Source: Prosopocoilus inquinatus (lineage: Eukaryota; Arthropoda; Insecta; Coleoptera; Lucanidae). From it: 64,000 bases of DNA. Position 1 is the stretch's first letter. Each line of letters begins with the position of its first letter. Both the position numbers and the translations under genes were made by a program. The stretch is from positions 62,001 to 126,000 of the forward strand of contig JAYKNF010000029.1 in the NCBI GenBank assembly GCA_036172665.1, read 5' to 3'. The notes under the pieces are model-generated. The model did not search any database, had not been told where the DNA came from, and saw nothing but the letters and a program-made list of their open reading frames with translations. Shown piece by piece: positions 25,789 through 38,800 of the stretch.

Positions 25789-28700
25789 CATGTTATTTGA
25801 CGTTTGGATGGACTCCAGTAACCCTGACGTGAGATACGAAGTTCTCGGACGCAGCAGAAGCTGGAAATAGTTTTAAACGAAACAACACGTATTAGCGTTG
25901 TTCCTGTGATGTATCTAATCGATCCTTACTCATCTATCATGTTATTTGACGTTTGGATGGACTCCAGTAACTCTGATGTGAGATACAGTCTTTGGACGCA
26001 GCAGAAGCTGGAAATAGTTTTGAACGAAACAACACGTATTAGCGTTGTTCCTGTGATGTATCTAATCGATCCTTACTTAGCTACTATGTTATTTGACGTT
26101 TCGATGGACTCCAGTAACTCTAATGTGAGATACGAAATTTTCGGACGCAGCAGAAGCTGGAAATAGTTTTAAACGAAACAACACGCATTAGCGTTGTTCC
26201 TGTGATGTATCTAACCGATCCTTACTCATCTATCATGTTATTTGACGTTTGGATGGACTCCAGTAACTCTGATGTGAGATACAAAGTCTTTGGACGCAGC
26301 AGAAGCTGGAAATAGTTTTGAACGAAACAACACGTATTAGCGTTGTTCCTGTGATGTATCTAATCGATCCTTACTCATCTATCATGTTATTTGACGTTTG
26401 GATGGACTCCAGTAACCCTGACGTGAGATACGAAGTTCGCGGACGCAGCAGAAGCTGGAAATAGTATTAAACGAAACAACACGCATTAGCGTTGTTCCTG
26501 TGATGTATCTAATCGATCCTTACTCATCTATCATGTTATTTGACGTTTGGATGGACTCCAGTAACTCTGATGTGAGATACAAAGTCTTTGGACGCAGCAG
26601 AAGCTGGAAATAGTTTTGAACGAAACAACACGTATTAGCGTTGTTCCTGTGCTGTATCTAATCGATCCTTACTCATATATCATGTTATTTGGCGTTTCGA
26701 TGGACTCCAGTAGCTCTGATGTGAGATACGACGTTTTCGGACGCAGCAGAAGCTGGAAATAGTTTTAAACGAAACAACACGTATTAGCGTTGTTCCTGTG
26801 ATGTATCTAATCGATCCTTACTCATCTATCATGTTATTTGACGTTTCGATGGACTCCAGTAACTCTAATGTGAGATACGAAATTTTCGGACGCAGCAGAA
26901 GCTGGAAATAGTTTTAAACGAAACAACACGCATTAGCGTTGTTCCTGTGATGTATCTAATCGATCCTTACTTATCTATCATGTTATTTGACGTTTGGATG
27001 GACTCCAGTAACCCTGACGTGAGATACGAAGTTCTCGGACGCAGCAGAAGCTGGAAATAGTTTTAAACGAAACAACACGTATTAGCGTTGTTCCTGTGAT
27101 GTATCTAATCGATCCTTACTCATCTATCATGTTATTTGACGTTTGGATGGACTCCAGTAACTCTGATGTGAGATACAAAGTTTTTGGACGCAGCAGAAGC
27201 TGGAAATAGTTTTGAACGAAACAACACGTATTAGCGTTGTTCCTGTGATGTATCTAATCGATCCTTACTTAGCTACTATGTTATTTGACGTTTCGATGGA
27301 CTCCAGTAACTCTAATGTGAGATACGAAATTTTCGGACGCAGCAGAAGCTGGAAATAGTTTTAAACGAAACAACACGCATTAGCGTTGTTCCTGTGATGT
27401 ATCTAATCGATCCTTACTCACCTATCATGTTATTTGGCGTTTGGATGGACTCCAGTAACCCTGACGTGAGATACGAAGTTCTCGGAGGCAGCAGAAGCTG
27501 GAAATAGTTTTAAACGAAACAACACGTATTAGCGTTGTTCCTGTGATGTATCTAATCGATCCTTACTCATCTATCATGTTATTTGGCGTTTCGATGGACT
27601 CCAGTATCTCTGATGTGAGATACGACGTTTTCGGACGCAGCAGAAGCTGGAAATAGTTTTAAACGAAACAACACGCATTAGCGTTGTTCCTGTGATGTAT
27701 CTAATCGATCCTTACTCATCTATCATGTTATTTGGCGTTTCGATGGACTCCAGTAACTTTGATGTGAGATACGAAGTTCTCAGACGCAGCTGAAGCTGGA
27801 AATAGTTTTAAATGAAACAACACGTATTAGCGTTGTTCCTGTGATGTATCTAATCGATCCTTACTCATCTATCATGTTATTTGGCGTTTCGATGGACTCC
27901 AGTAGCTCTGATGTGAGATACGACGTTTTCTGAGGCAGCAGAAGCTGGAAATAGTTTTAAAAGCAACAACACGCATTAGCGTTGTTCCTGTGATGTATCT
28001 AATCGATCCTTACTCATCTATCATGTTATTTGACGTTTCGATGGACTCCAGTAACCCTGACGTGAGATACGAAGTTCTAGGACGCAGCAGAACCTGGAAA
28101 TAGTTTTAAACGAAACAACACCCATTAGCGTTGTTCCTGTGATGTATCTAATCAATCCTTACTCATCTATCATGTTATTTGGCGTTTCGATGGACTCCAG
28201 TAACTCTGATGTGAGATACAAAGTCTTTGGACGCAGCAGAAGCTGGAAATAGTTTTGAACGAAACAACACGTATTAGCGTTGTTCCTGTGATGTATCTAA
28301 TCGATCCTTACTCATCTATCATGTTATTTGACGTTTGGATGGACTCCAGTAACTCTGATGTGAGATACAATGTTTTTGGACGCAGCAGGAGCTGGAAATA
28401 GTTTGAAACGAAACAACACGTATTTTCGTTGTTCCTGTGCTGTATCTAATCGATCCTTACTCATATATCATGTTATTTGGCGTTTCGATGGACTCCAGTA
28501 GCTCTGATGTGAGATACGACGTTTTCGGACGCAGCAGAAGCTGGAAATAGTTTTAAACGAAACAACACGTATTAGCGTTGTTTCTGTGATGTATCTAATC
28601 GATCCTTACTCATCTATCATGTTATTTGACGTTTCGATGGACTCCAGTAACTCTAATGTGAGATACGAAATTTTCGGACGCAGCAGAAGCTGGAAATAGT

Positions 28701-31700
28701 TTTAAACGAAACAACACGCATTAGCGTTGTTCCTGTGATGTATCTAATCGATCCTTACTTATCTATCATGTTATTTGACGTTTGGATGGACTCCAGTAAC
28801 CCTGACGTGAGATACGAAGTTCTCGGACGCAGCAGAAGCTGGAAATAGTTTTAAACGAAACAACACGTATTAGCGTTGTTCCTGTGATGTATCTAATCGG
28901 TCCTTACTCATGTATCATGTTATTTGGCGTTTCGATGGACTCCAGTAACTTTGATGTGAGATACGAAGTTCTCGGACGCAGCTGAAGCTAGAAATAGTTT
29001 CAAACGAAACAACACGCATTAGCGTTGTTACTGTGATGTATCTAATCGATCCTTATTTATCTATCATGTTATTTGACGTTTGGATGGACTCCAGTAAGTC
29101 TGATGTAAGATACAAAGTTTTTGGACGCAGCAGGAGCTGGAAATAGTTTTAAACGAAACAACACGTATTAGCGTTGTTCCTGTGCTGTATCTAATCTATC
29201 CTTACTCATCTATCATGTTATTTGACGTTTCGATGGACTCCAGTAACTCTAATGTGAGATACGAAATTTTCGGACGCAGCAGAAGCTGGAAATAGTTTTA
29301 AACGAAACAACACGCATTAGCGTTGTTCCTGTGATGTATCTAATCGATCCTTACTTATCTATCATGTTATTTGACGTTTGGATGGGCTCCAGTAACCCTG
29401 ACGTGAGATACGAAGTTCTCGGACGCAGCAGAAGCTGGAAATAGTTTTAAACGAAACAACACGCATTAGCGTTGTTCCTGTGATGTATCTAATCGATCCT
29501 TACTTATCTATCATGTTATTTGACGTTTGGATGGACTCCAGTAACCCTGACGTGAGATACGAAGTTCTCGGACGCAGCAGAAGCTGGAAATAGTTTTAAA
29601 CGAAACAACACGCATTAGCGTTGTTCCTGTGATGTATCTAATCGATCCTTACTCATCTATCATGTTATTTGACGTTTGGATGGACTCCAGTAACTTTGAT
29701 GTGAAATACGAAGTTCTCGGACGCAGCTGAAGCTGGAAATAGTTTTAAATGAAACAACACGTATTAGCGTTGTTCCTGTGATGTATCTAAACGATCCTTA
29801 CTTATCTAACATGTTATTTGACGTTTGGATGGACTCCAGTAACTCTAATGTGAGATAAGAAATTTTCGGACGCAGCAGAAGCTGGAAATAGTTTTAAACG
29901 AAACAACACGCATTAGCGTTGTTCCTGTGATGTATCTAATCGATCCTTACTCATCTATCATGTTATTTGACGTTTGGATGGACTCCAGTAACTTTGATGT
30001 GAAATACGAAGTTCTCGGACGCAGCTGAAGCTGGAAATAGTTTTAAATGAAACAACACGTATTAGCGTTGTTCCTGTGATGTATCTAAACGATCCTTACT
30101 TATCTAACATGTTATTTGACGTTTGGATGGACTCCAGTAACCCTGACGTGAGATACGAAGTTCTCGGACGCAGCAGAAGCTGGAAATAGTTTTAAATGAA
30201 ACAACACGTATTAGCGTTGTTCCTGTGATGTATCTAAACGATCCTTACTTATCTAACATGTTATTTGACGTTTGGATGGACTCCAGTAACCCTGACGTGA
30301 GATACGAAGTTCTCGGACGCAGCAGAAGCTGGAAATAGTTTTAAACGAAACAACACGTATTAGCGTTGTTCCTGTGATGTATCTAATCGATCCTTACTCA
30401 TCTATCATGTTATTTGACGTTTGGATGGACTCCAGTAACTCTGATGTGAAATACAATGTTTTTGGACGCAGCAGGAGCTGGAAATAGTTTGAAACGAAAC
30501 AACACGTATTTTCGTTGTTCCTGTGCTGTATCTAATCGATCCTTACTCATATATCATGTTATTTGGCGTTTCGATGGACTCCAGTAGCTCTGATGTGAGA
30601 TACGACGTTTTCGGACGCAGCAGAAGCTGGAAATAGTTTTAAACGAAACAACACGTATTAGCGTTGTTTCTGTGATGTATCTAATCGATCCTTACTCATC
30701 TATCATGTTATTTGACGTTTCGATGGACTCCAGTAACTCTAATGTGAGATACGAAATTTTCGGACGCAGCAGAAGCTGGAAATAGTTTTAAACGAAACAA
30801 CACGCATTAGCGTTGTTCCTGTGATGTATCTAATCGATCCTTACTTATCTATCATGTTATTTGACGTTTGGATGGACTCCAGTAACCCTGACGTGAGATA
30901 CGAAGTTCTCGGACGCAGCAGAAGCTGGAAATAGTTCTAAACGAAACAACACGTATTAGCGTTGTTCCTGTGATGTATCTAATCGATCCTTACTCATCTA
31001 TCATGTTATTTGACGTTTGGATGGACTCCAGTAACTCTGATGTGAGATACAAAGTTTTTGGACGCAGCAGGAGCTGGAAATAGTTTGAAACGAAACAACA
31101 CGTATTTTCGTAGTTCCTGTGCTGTATCTAATCGATCCTTACTCATATATCATGTTATTTGGCGTTTCGATGGACTCCAGTAGCTCTGATGTGAGATACG
31201 ACGTTTTCGGCCGCAGCAGAAGCTGGAAATAGTTTTAAACGAAACAACACGTATTAGCGTTGTTCCTGTGATGTATCTAATCGATCCTTACTCATCTATC
31301 ATGTTATTTGGCGTATCGATGGACTCCAGTAACTTTGATGTGAAATACGAAGTTCTCGGACGCAGCTGAAGCTGGAAATAGTTTTAAATGAAACAACACG
31401 TATTAGCGTTGTTCCTGTGCTGTATCTAATCGATCCTTACTCATATATCATGTTATTTGGCGTTTCGATGGACTCCAGTAACTTTGATGGGAGATACGAA
31501 GTTCTCGGACGCAGCTGAAGCTGGAAATAGTTTTAAGTGAAACAACACGTATTAGCGTTGTTCCTGTGATGTATCTAAACGATCCTTACTTATCTAACAT
31601 GTTATTTGACGTTTGGATGGACTCCAGTAACTCTAATGTGAGATACGAAATTTTCTGACACAGCAGAAGCTGGAAATAGTTTTAAACGAAACAACACGCA

Positions 31701-34700
31701 TTAGCGTTGTTCCTGTGATGTATCTAATCGATCCTTACTTATCTATCATGTTATTTGACGTTTGGATGGGCTCCAGTAACCCTGACGTGAGATACGAAGT
31801 TCTCGGACGCAGCAGAAGCTGGAAATAGTTTTAAACGAAACAACACGTATTAGCGTTGTTCCTGTGATGTATCTAATCGATCCTTACTCATCTATCATGT
31901 TATTTGACGTTTGGATGGACTTCAGTAACTCTGATGTGAGATACAAAGTTTTTGGACGCAGCAGAAGCTGGAAATAGTTTTGAACGAAACAACACGTATT
32001 AGCGTTGTTCCTGTGATGTATCTAATCGATCCTTACTCATCTATCATGTTATTTGGCGTTTCGATGGACTCCAGTAACTTTGATGTGAGATACGAAGTTC
32101 TCGGACGCAGCTGAAGCTAGAAATAGTTTCAAACGAAACAACACGCATTAGCGTTGTTACTGTGATGTATCTAATCGATCCTTATTTATCTATCATGTTA
32201 TTTGACGTTTGGATGGACTCCAGTAAGTCTGATGTGAGATACAAAATTTTTGGACGCAGCAGGAGCTGGAAATAGTTTTAAACGAAACAACACGTATTAG
32301 CGTTGTTCCTGTGCTGTATCTAATCGATCCTTACTCATCTATCATGATATTTGACGTTTCGATGGACTCCAGTAACTCTAATGTGAGATACGAAATTTTC
32401 GGACGCAGCAGAAGCTGGAAATAGTTTTAAACGAAACAACACGCATTAGCGTTGTTCCTGTGATGTATCTAATCGATCCTTACACATCTATCATGTTATT
32501 TGACGTTTGGATGGACTTCAGTAACTTTGATGTGAAATACGAAGTTCTCGGACGCAGCTGAAGCTGGAAATAGTTTTAAATGAAACAACACGTATTAGCG
32601 TTGTTCCTGTGATGTATCTAAACGATCCTTACTTATCTAACATGTTATTTGACGTTTGGATGGTCTCCAGTAACCCTGACGTGAGATACGAAGTTCTCGG
32701 ACGCAGCAGAAGCTGGAAATAGTTTTAAACGAAACAACACGCATTAGCGTTGTTCCTGTGATGTATCTAATCGATCCTTACTTATCTATCATGTTATTTG
32801 ACATTTGGATGGACTCCAGTAACCCTGACGTGAGATACGAAGTTCTCGGACGCAGCAGAAGCTGGAAATAGTTTTAAACGAAACAACACGTATTAGCGTT
32901 GTTCCTGTGATGTATCTAATCGATCCTTACTCATCTATCATGATATTTGACGTTTGGATGGACTCCAGTAACTCTGATGTGAGATACAAAGTCTTTGGAC
33001 GCAGCAGAAGCTGGAAATAGTTTTAAACGAAACAACACGCATTGGCGTTGTTCCTGTGATGTATCTAATCGATCCTTACTCATCTATCATGTTATTTGAC
33101 GTTTCGATGGACTCCAGTAACTCTAATGTGAGATACGAAATTTTCGGACGCAGCAGAAGCTGGAAATAGTTTTAAACGAAACAACACGCATTAGCGTTGT
33201 TCCTGTGATGTATCTAATCGATCCTTACTCATCTATCATGTTATTTGGCGTTTGCATGGACTCCAGTAACCCTGACGTGAGATACGAAGTTCTCGGATGC
33301 AGCAGAAGCTGGAAATAGTTTTAAACGAAACAACACGCATTAGCGTTGTTCCTGTGATGTATCTAATCGATCCTTACTCATCTATCATGTTATTTGGCGT
33401 TTCGATGGACTCCAGTAACATTGATGTGAGATACGAAGTTCTCGGACGCAGCTGAAGCTGGAAATAGTTTTAAATGAAACAACACGTATTAGCGTCGTTC
33501 CTGTGATGTATCTAAACGATCCTTACTTATCTAACATGTTATTTGACGTTTGGATGGACTCCAGTAAGTCTGATGTGAGATACAAAGTTTTTGGACGCAG
33601 CAGGAGCTGGAAATAGTTTTAAACGAAACAACACGTATTAGCGTTGTTCCTGTGCTGTATCTAATCGATCCTTACACATATATCATGTTATTTGGCGTTT
33701 CGATGGACTCCAGTAGCTCTGATGTGAGATACGACGTTTTCGGACGCAGCAGAAGCTGGAAATAGTTTTAAACGAAACAACACGCATTAGCGTTGTTCCT
33801 GTGATGTTTCTAATCGATCCTTACTCATCTATCATGTTATTTGACGTTTGGATGAACTCCAGTAACCCTGACGTGAGATACGAAGTTCTCGGACGCAGCA
33901 GAACCTGGAAATAGTTTTAAACGAAACAACACGCATTAGCGTTGTTCCTGTGATGTATCTAATCGATCCTTACTCATCTATCATGTTATTTGGCGTTTCG
34001 ATGGACTCCAGTAGCTCTGATGTGAGATACGACGTTTTCTGAGGCAGCAGAAGCTGGAAATAGTTTTAAACGAAACAACACGCATTAGCGTTGTTCCTGT
34101 GATGTATCTAATCGATCCTTACTCATCTATCATGTTATTTGACGTTTCGATGGACTCCAGTAACTCTAATGTGAGAAACGAAATTTTCGGACGCAGCAGA
34201 AGCTGGAAATAGTTTTAAACGAAACAACACGCATTAGCGTTGTTCCTGTGATATATCTAATCGATCCTTACTTATCTATCATGTTATTTGACATTTGGAT
34301 GGACTCCAGTAACCCTGACGTGAGATACGAAGTTCTCGGACGCAGCAGAACCTGGAAATAGTTTTAAACGAAACAACACGCACTAGCGTTGTTCCTGTGA
34401 TGTATCTAATCGATCCTTACTTATCTATCATGTTATTTGACATTTGGATGGACTCCAGTAACTTAGATGTGAGATACGATGTTCTCGGACGCAGCTGAAG
34501 CTAGAAATAGTTTTAAACGAAACAACACGCATTAGCGTTGTTCCTGCGTAGTATCTAATCGATCCTTACATATCTATCATGTTATTTGACATTTCGATGG
34601 ACTGCAGTAGCTCTGATGTGATATACGACGTTTTCGGACGCAGCAGCAGCTGGAAATAGTTTTAAACGAAACAACACATATTAGCGTTGTTCCTGTGATG

Positions 34701-35893
34701 TATCTAATCGATCCTTACTCATCTATCATGTTATTTGACGTTTGGACGGACTCCAGTAACCCTGATGTGATATACAAAGTTATCGGACGCAGCAGAAGCT
34801 GGAAATAGTTTTGAACGAAACAACACGTATTAGCGTTGTTCCTGTGCTGTATCTAATCGATCCATACTTATCTATCATGTTATTTGACGTTACGATGGAC
34901 TCCAGTAACTCTGATGTGAGATACGACGTTTTCGGACGCAGCAGAAGCTGGAAATAGTTTTAAACGAAACAACACGTATTAGCGTTGTTCCTGTGATGTA
35001 TCTAATCGATCCTTACTCATCTATCATGTTATTTGACGTTTGGATGGACTCCAGTAACTCTGATGAGAGACACAAAGATTTCGGACGCAGCAGAAGCTGG
35101 AAATAGTTTTGAACGAAACAACACGTATTAGCGTTGTTCCTGTGATGTATCTAATCGATCCTTACTCATCTATCATGTTATTTGACGTTTGGATGAACTC
35201 CAGTAACTCTGATGAGAGGCACAAAGATTTCGGACGCAGCAGAAGCTGGAAATAGTTTTAAACGAAACAACACGTATTAGCGTTTTTCCTGTGCTGTATC
35301 TAGTCGATCCTTACTCATATATCATGCTACTTGGCGTTTCGATGGACTCCAGTATCTCTGATGTGAGATACGACGTTTTCGGACGCAGCAGAAGCTGGAA
35401 ATTGTTTTAAACGAAACAACACGCATTAGCGTTGTTCCTGTGATGTATCTAATTGATCCTTACTCATCTATCATGTTATTTGGCGTTTCGATGGACTCCA
35501 GTAACTTTGATGTGAGATACGAAGTTCTCAGACGCAGCTGAAGCTGGAAATAGTTTTAAATGAAACAACACGTATTAGCGTTGTTCCTGTGATGTATCTA
35601 ATCGATCCTTACTCATCTATCATGTTATTTGGCGTTTCGATGGACTCCAGTAGCTCTGATGTGAGATACGACGTTTTCTGAGGCAGCAGAAGCTGGAAAT
35701 AGTTTTAAAAGAAACAACACGCATTAGCGTTGTTCCTGTGATGTATCTAATCGATCCTTACTCATCTATCATGTTATTTGACGTTTCGATGGACTCCAGT
35801 AACCCTGACGTGAGATACGAAGTTCTAGGACGCAGCAGAACCTGGAAATAGTTTTAAACGAAACAACACCCATTAGCGTTGTTCCTGTGATGT
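25615..35893 (+). repeat. Higher-order repeat unit A, 69 monomers, 10,279 bp
   Basis: This is the most complete long unit. It starts with a T monomer (25,615), then the AAACGATCCC C monomer, then the 2-bp-deleted D monomer (25,913-26,059), and runs to 35,893, where the same three monomers begin again. Length is 69 x 149 minus 2. Its first 9.79 kb equal 1-9,788. The last three monomers (from about 35,440) repeat a trio also found at about 2,070 and 27,690: T with TTCTCAGACGC, G with TTCTGAGG, then C with GTTCTAGG and CACCCATTAG. Confidence 0.88.
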
Positions 35894-38800
35894 ATCTAAT
35901 CGATCCTTACTCATCTATCATGTTATTTGGCGTTTCGATGGACTCCAGTAACTTTGATGTGAGATACGAAGTTCTCGGACGCAGCTGAAGCTGGAAATAG
36001 TTTTAAATGAAACAACACGTATTAGCGTTGTTCCTGTGATGTATCTAAACGATCCCTACTTATCTAACATGTTATTTGACGTTTGGATGGACTCCAGTAA
36101 CCCTGACGTGAGATACGAAGTTCTCGGACGCAGCAGAAGCTGGAAATAGTTTTAAACGAAACAACACGTATTAGCGTTGTTCCTGTGATGTATCTAATCG
36201 ATCCTTACTCATCTATCATGTTATTTGACGTTTGGATGGACTCCAGTAACTCTGATGTGAGATACAGTCTTTGGACGCAGCAGAAGCTGGAAATAGTTTT
36301 GAACGAAACAACACGTATTAGCGTTGTTCCTGTGATGTATCTAATCGATCCTTACTTAGCTACTATGTTATTTGACGTTTCGATGGACTCCAGTAACTCT
36401 AATGTGAGATACGAAATTTTCGGACGCAGCAGAAGCTGGAAATAGTTTTAAACGAAACAACACGCATTAGCGTTGTTCCTGTGATGTATCTAACCGATCC
36501 TTACTCATCTATCATGTTATTTGACGTTTGGATGGACTCCAGTAACTCTGATGTGAGATACAAAGTCTTTGGACGCAGCAGAAGCTGGAAATAGTTTTGA
36601 ACGAAACAACACGTATTAGCGTTGTTCCTGTGATGTATCTAATCGATCCTTACTCATCTATCATGTTATTTGACGTTTGGATGGACTCCAGTAACCCTGA
36701 CGTGAGATACGAAGTTCTCGGACGCAGCAGAAGCTGGAAATAGTATTAAACGAAACAACACGCATTAGCGTTGTCCCTGTGATGTATCTAATCGATCCTT
36801 ACTCATCTATCATGTTATTTGACGTTTGGATGGACTCCAGTAACTCTGATGTGAGATACAAAGTCTTTGGACGCAGCAGAAGCTGGAAATAGTTTTGAAC
36901 GAAACAACACGTATTAGCGTTGTTCCTGTGCTGTATCTAATCGATCCTTACTCATATATCATGTTATTTGGCGTTTCGATGGACTCCAGTAGCTCTGATG
37001 TGAGATACGACGTTTTCGGACGCAGCAGAAGCTGGAAATAGTTTTAAACGAAACAACACGTATTAGCGTTGTTCCTGTGATGTATCTAATCGATCCTTAC
37101 TCATCTATCATGTTATTTGACGTATCGATGGACTCCAGTAACTCTAATGTGAGATACGAAATTTTCGGACGCAGCAGAAGCTGGAAATAGTTTTAAACGA
37201 AACAACACGCATTAGCGTTGTTCCTGTGATGTATCTAATCGATCCTTACTTATCTATCATGTTATTTGACGTTTGGATGGACTCCAGTAACCCTGACGTG
37301 AGATACGAAGTTCTCGGACGCAGCAGAAGCTGGAAATAGTTTTAAACGAAACAACACGTATTAGCGTTGTTCCTGTGATGTATCTAATCGATCCTTACTC
37401 ATCTATCATGTTATTTGACGTTTGGATGGACTCCAGTAACTCTGATGTGAGATACAAAGTTTTTGGACGCAGCAGAAGCTGGAAATAGTTTTGAACGAAA
37501 CAACACGTATTAGCGTTGTTCCTGTGATGTATCTAATCGATCCTTACTTAGCTGCTATGTTATTTGACGTTTCGATGGACTCCAGTAACTCTAATGTGAG
37601 ATACGAAATTTTCGGACGCAGCAGAAGCTGGAAATAGTTTTAAACGAAACAACACGCATTAGCGTTGTTCCTGTGATGTATCTAATCGATCCTTACTCAC
37701 CTATCATGTTATTTGGCGTTTGGATGGACTCCAGTAACCCTGACGTGAGATACGAAGTTCTCGGAGGCAGCAGAAGCTGGAAATAGTTTTAAACGAAACA
37801 ACACGTATTAGCGTTGTTCCTGTGATGTATCTAATCGATCCTTACTCATCTATCATGTTATTTGGCGTTTCGATGGACTCCAGTATCTCTGATGTGAGAT
37901 ACGACGTTTTCGGACGCAGCAGAAGCTGGAAATAGTTTTAAACGAAACAACACGCATTAGCGTTGTTCCTGTGATGTATCTAATCGATCCTTACTCATCT
38001 ATCATGTTATTTGGCGTTTCGATGGACTCCAGTAACTTTGATGTGAGATACGAAGTTCTCAGACGCAGCTGAAGCTGGAAATAGTTTTAAATGAAACAAC
38101 ACGTATTAGCGTTGTTCCTGTGATGTATCTAATCGATCCTTACTCATCTATCATGTTATTTGGCGTTTCGATGGACTCCAGTAGCTCTGATGTGAGATAC
38201 GACGTTTTCTGAGGCAGCAGAAGCTGGAAATAGTTTTAAAAGAAACAACACGCATTAGCGTTGTTCCTGTGATGTATCTAATCGATCCTTACTCATCTAT
38301 CATGTTATTTGACGTTTCGATGGACTCCAGTAACCCTGACGTGAGATACGAAGTTCTAGGACGCAGCAGAACCTGGAAATAGTTTTAAACGAAACAACAC
38401 CCATTAGCGTTGTTCCTGTGATGTATCTAAACGATCCCTACTTATCTAACATGTTATTTGACGTTTGGATGGACTCCAGTAACCCTGACGTGAGATACGA
38501 AGTTCTCGGACGCAGCAGAAGCTGGAAATAGTTTTAAACGAAACAACACGTATTAGCGTTGTTCCTGTGATGTATCTAATCGATCCTTACTCATCTATCA
38601 TGTTATTTGACGTTTGGATGGACTCCAGTAACTCTGATGTGAGATACAATGTTTTTGGACGCAGCAGGAGCTGGAAATAGTTTGAAACGAAACAACACGT
38701 ATTTTCGTAGTTCCTGTGCTGTATCTAATCGATCCTTACTCATATATCATGTTATTTGGCGTTTCGATGGACTCCAGTAGCTCTGATGTGAGATACGACG

